DNA from: an uncultured Vampirovibrio sp.
GTDB lineage: Bacteria > Cyanobacteriota > Vampirovibrionia > Gastranaerophilales > Gastranaerophilaceae
Assembly (NCBI GenBank): GCA_910577515.1
Contig: CAJTLW010000002.1
Coordinates: forward strand, 186,001 to 250,000
DNA: 64,000 nucleotides
Direction of reading: 5' to 3'
Below, piece after piece: positions 62,025-64,000 of this stretch. Below the pieces are notes generated by a model that searched no databases, was not told where the DNA came from, and saw nothing but the letters and a program-made list of their open reading frames with translations. Position 1 is the first letter of the stretch. Every line of letters begins with the position of its first letter. The translations under genes were made by a program, and so were the position numbers.

Positions 62025-63593
62025 ATGTTAATCACCGGCAAAATAGTCATTGTAGACGATGAAGATATGGTAATTAAAACCCTCAAGACTTTATTAAAAA
62101 TTGAGGGGTTTTCAAATGTGGATATTTTTAATAACCCTGATGATGCTCTTAAATTTATTGAAAATAACCCTGTTGATTTAATTATATCAGATTTCATCAT
62201 GCCAAAAATGAACGGTATTGAGTTTTTATCAAAAGCAAAAAAAATACATCCTGATACAACCCAGATTCTGCTCACAGGCTATGCAGATAAAGAAAACGCT
62301 ATAAGGGCGATAAACGAACTTGGCATATTTAAATATATTGAAAAGCCTTGGGGCAATGATGATATTATTTTAAATATTAAAAACGGTATTGAAAGAACAA
62401 GGCTTAAAGAGCAGTTAAAAAATAAAATTGAAGAGCTTGAAATAGCAAACAAAAAGCTTAATGAATATTCTAAAACCCTTGAAGATAAGGTTGAAGAGCG
62501 CACAAGAGATTTAAATGTTTCAAATATTAAATTAAATACAATTATTGAAAATTTATCAGATGCGCTTATTTTGTTTAATTCAAATAACAAGATAGTTCAG
62601 GTAAACGGACAGGCTAAAAAACTATTCTGTGCAAATGAAAACGATGAACTCAAGGGTAAAAATTTCTTTGAAATTATAATCAATGAAAAAGATAAAAAAC
62701 TCAAAAAAGGTGAAACCGTCCTTAGAGATTTTAGCGTTATAGATTATAAAGAAAATAAAAAAATTCCGGTTGAAATTAATCTTGCACCTGTAAAGCTTGA
62801 TAATGAAGATTTTACAGTGGCGCTCATCAGAGATATCACTTTTCAGAAGGAAAATGAAAGATTAAGAGATGATTTTATTGCAACCTTAACTCACGACCTT
62901 AGAACACCCTTGCTTGCATCCATTAATGCTCTTGATTTTACATTAAATGGTGAGCTTGGAAATATTCAGGATGAATTAAAAGAGCTTTTATCAGTTATGA
63001 AAAAAAGTTCAGAAGATATGCTGGGCTTAGTAAATGCACTTTTAGAAGTGTATCGTTATGAATCAGGAAAATTGTTCCTTTGCAAGACACATTTTAGCTT
63101 GGAAGAACTTATTGAAGATTGCACAAAAAAGCTTTCTCCGCTTTTAAAAGAGGATAATTTAAAATTTGAATTTGAGTTCCAAAAAAATACACCAAAAACC
63201 GGTGGAGAGATACTTATAAATGCAGATAAAAATGAGATAAGAAGGGTTGTTTCAAACCTTCTTGGAAATGCAATAAAACACAGCAAAAAAGACGGGGTTA
63301 TAAAAATTTGCACATCTTATGAAGCAAAGGATGTGCGTGTTGATATTATAGATTTTGGTGAAGGCTTAAGCAAAGAAGATATAGAAAAGCTTTTCAACAG
63401 ATTTTCCCAGGGTACAAGCAAAAAACGCTCGACTTCTACAGGGCTTGGACTTTATCTTTCAAGACAAATTGTTGAAGCCCACAATAATGAACATGCAGGC
63501 GGCTCAATTTTTGCATCAGGCGAGCTTGATAAAGGCTGCACATTTAGCTTTATTTTGAAAAATTCTGTAATTGAAAGCAAGGCGGTGTTATGA
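62025..63593 (+). CDS. REC-PAS-histidine kinase sensor
   Basis: 522-residue cytoplasmic signalling protein. Residues 1-120 are a receiver with IVDDEDMVIKT, phospho-Asp in LIISDFIMPKMNG, and LLTGYADKENA plus EKPWGN. A coiled coil (NKKLNEYSKTLEDKVEERTRDL) leads to a PAS domain (about 170-280). The kinase core follows: H-box LTHDLRTPLLASINALD (phospho-His), N-box VVSNLLGNAIKHS, G1 DFGEGLS and G2 STGLGLYLSRQIVEAH. The signal is presumably passed on from another kinase to the receiver. Its stop overlaps the next gene's ATG (ATGA). Confidence 0.94.
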   Translation: MLITGKIVIVDDEDMVIKTLKTLLKIEGFSNVDIFNNPDDALKFIENNPVDLIISDFIMPKMNGIEFLSKAKKIHPDTTQILLTGYADKENAIRAINELGIFKYIEKPWGNDDIILNIKNGIERTRLKEQLKNKIEELEIANKKLNEYSKTLEDKVEERTRDLNVSNIKLNTIIENLSDALILFNSNNKIVQVNGQAKKLFCANENDELKGKNFFEIIINEKDKKLKKGETVLRDFSVIDYKENKKIPVEINLAPVKLDNEDFTVALIRDITFQKENERLRDDFIATLTHDLRTPLLASINALDFTLNGELGNIQDELKELLSVMKKSSEDMLGLVNALLEVYRYESGKLFLCKTHFSLEELIEDCTKKLSPLLKEDNLKFEFEFQKNTPKTGGEILINADKNEIRRVVSNLLGNAIKHSKKDGVIKICTSYEAKDVRVDIIDFGEGLSKEDIEKLFNRFSQGTSKKRSTSTGLGLYLSRQIVEAHNNEHAGGSIFASGELDKGCTFSFILKNSVIESKAVL

Positions 63594-64000
63594 TAAACAG
63601 TGAAATGGCGCTGCAAAACACTATAAAAATTCTCCTTGTTGAAGACCATATTATGGCAAGAATGGGAACGGCTCTTTATATCAAAAATAATCCTGAATTT
63701 GACCTTGTAGGACAGGCGGAAGATGGGCTGCAGGCAATAGATTTAGCGCTAAGATTAAAGCCGGATGTAATTTTAATGGATATAGGTTTACCTAAAATTG
63801 ATGGCATTGAAGCAACCAAAACTATTAAAGAAAAAGGGGTTGATGCTTCAATTTTAATGTTAACTTCCCGTGAAGATAAGGAAGACGTTTTTGCGGCACT
63901 AAACGCTGGAGCAGACGGCTATATTATGAAGGGTTCAAACCTTGAAACGCTTACAAGTGCAATAAAATCCGTAAGTACAAAAGCGGGCTGGCTTGATCCT
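63590..64000 (+). CDS. response regulator, 3' end outside window
   Basis: Starts at ATG 63590 overlapping the kinase stop, so the two are coupled. The 137 codons seen are a receiver domain: KILLVEDHIMARMGTALYI, phospho-Asp in DVILMDIGLPKIDGIEA, MLTSREDKEDVFAALNAGADGYIMKG. The pattern (DGYIMKG) is that of NarL/FixJ-type regulators, so a LuxR-type DNA-binding domain would be expected beyond the edge. Confidence 0.92.
   Translation, partial: MINSEMALQNTIKILLVEDHIMARMGTALYIKNNPEFDLVGQAEDGLQAIDLALRLKPDVILMDIGLPKIDGIEATKTIKEKGVDASILMLTSREDKEDVFAALNAGADGYIMKGSNLETLTSAIKSVSTKAGWLDP

Overview
The window is low-GC bacterial chromosome, densely coded on both strands. It most resembles a gut-type non-photosynthetic relative of Cyanobacteria (Melainabacteria/Vampirovibrionia, order Gastranaerophilales). 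This is inference: NusB is long like the cyanobacterial form, RecG carries an N-terminal extension like cyanobacterial RecG, there is a FliA-type sigma factor without flagellar genes, there are giant glycine-rich pseudopilin-like proteins, and several unrecognised proteins start with an Asn-rich stretch ending in F-(x)-G. No rRNA, tRNA, CRISPR array, intact insertion sequence or complete prophage was seen.

Layout. 0-8.3 kb: an AMIN-like protein cut by the edge, an acidic coiled-coil protein, the site-2 protease RseP with an enlarged PDZ region, an unknown F-x-G protein, and the first giant glycine-rich pseudopilin. 8.5-13 kb: an XRE regulator, rpsU, yajQ, nadK, recN and an unknown. 13-18.7 kb (minus strand): glyS, a GT4 glycosyltransferase, nusB and ftsY in a tight row behind another unknown. 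18.9-33 kb: a zinc-finger/TonB-C membrane protein, recG with a CHASE2 adenylate cyclase, ctpA, an unknown, rqcH (NFACT), nadD-yqeK, a dicarboxylate/glutamate symporter and a secreted matrixin-like protease. 33-39 kb: metal and ion transport (feoA-feoB, a broken Na+/H+ antiporter, an ArsP_2-like permease), two small secreted proteins and panD. 39-47 kb: two diverged copies of a roughly 240-250 nt noncoding element ending in a terminator, flanking the second giant pseudopilin, mnmE, yidC (with a large periplasmic insertion) and the sigma factor gene. 47-52 kb: ilvBN, a SulP transporter, superoxide reductase and ferritin. 52-56 kb is the accessory stretch: a HigBA toxin-antitoxin pair, small XRE genes with an operator-like dyad, decayed small genes including a phage-head-like Cys motif, and REP-like palindromes, with the housekeeping genes nth and trxA between them. 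56-64 kb: a DUF6492 glycosyltransferase with an atypical 733-residue phosphoglucomutase, an 884-residue membrane protein, and a REC-PAS-histidine kinase with its response regulator running off the edge.

How the genes fit together. feoAB, ferritin, superoxide reductase and thioredoxin form an anaerobe's iron and oxygen-defence set. The two pseudopilin-like proteins point to display of large glycine-rich polymers through a type II/IV pilus-like machine encoded elsewhere. Many genes lack a Shine-Dalgarno site but have a sigma70-type promoter whose -10 box ends only 6-10 nt before the start codon, which suggests frequent leaderless transcription. The strongest candidate for something undescribed is the duplicated terminator-ended element at 39.2 and 45.2 kb, which looks like a small-RNA family.
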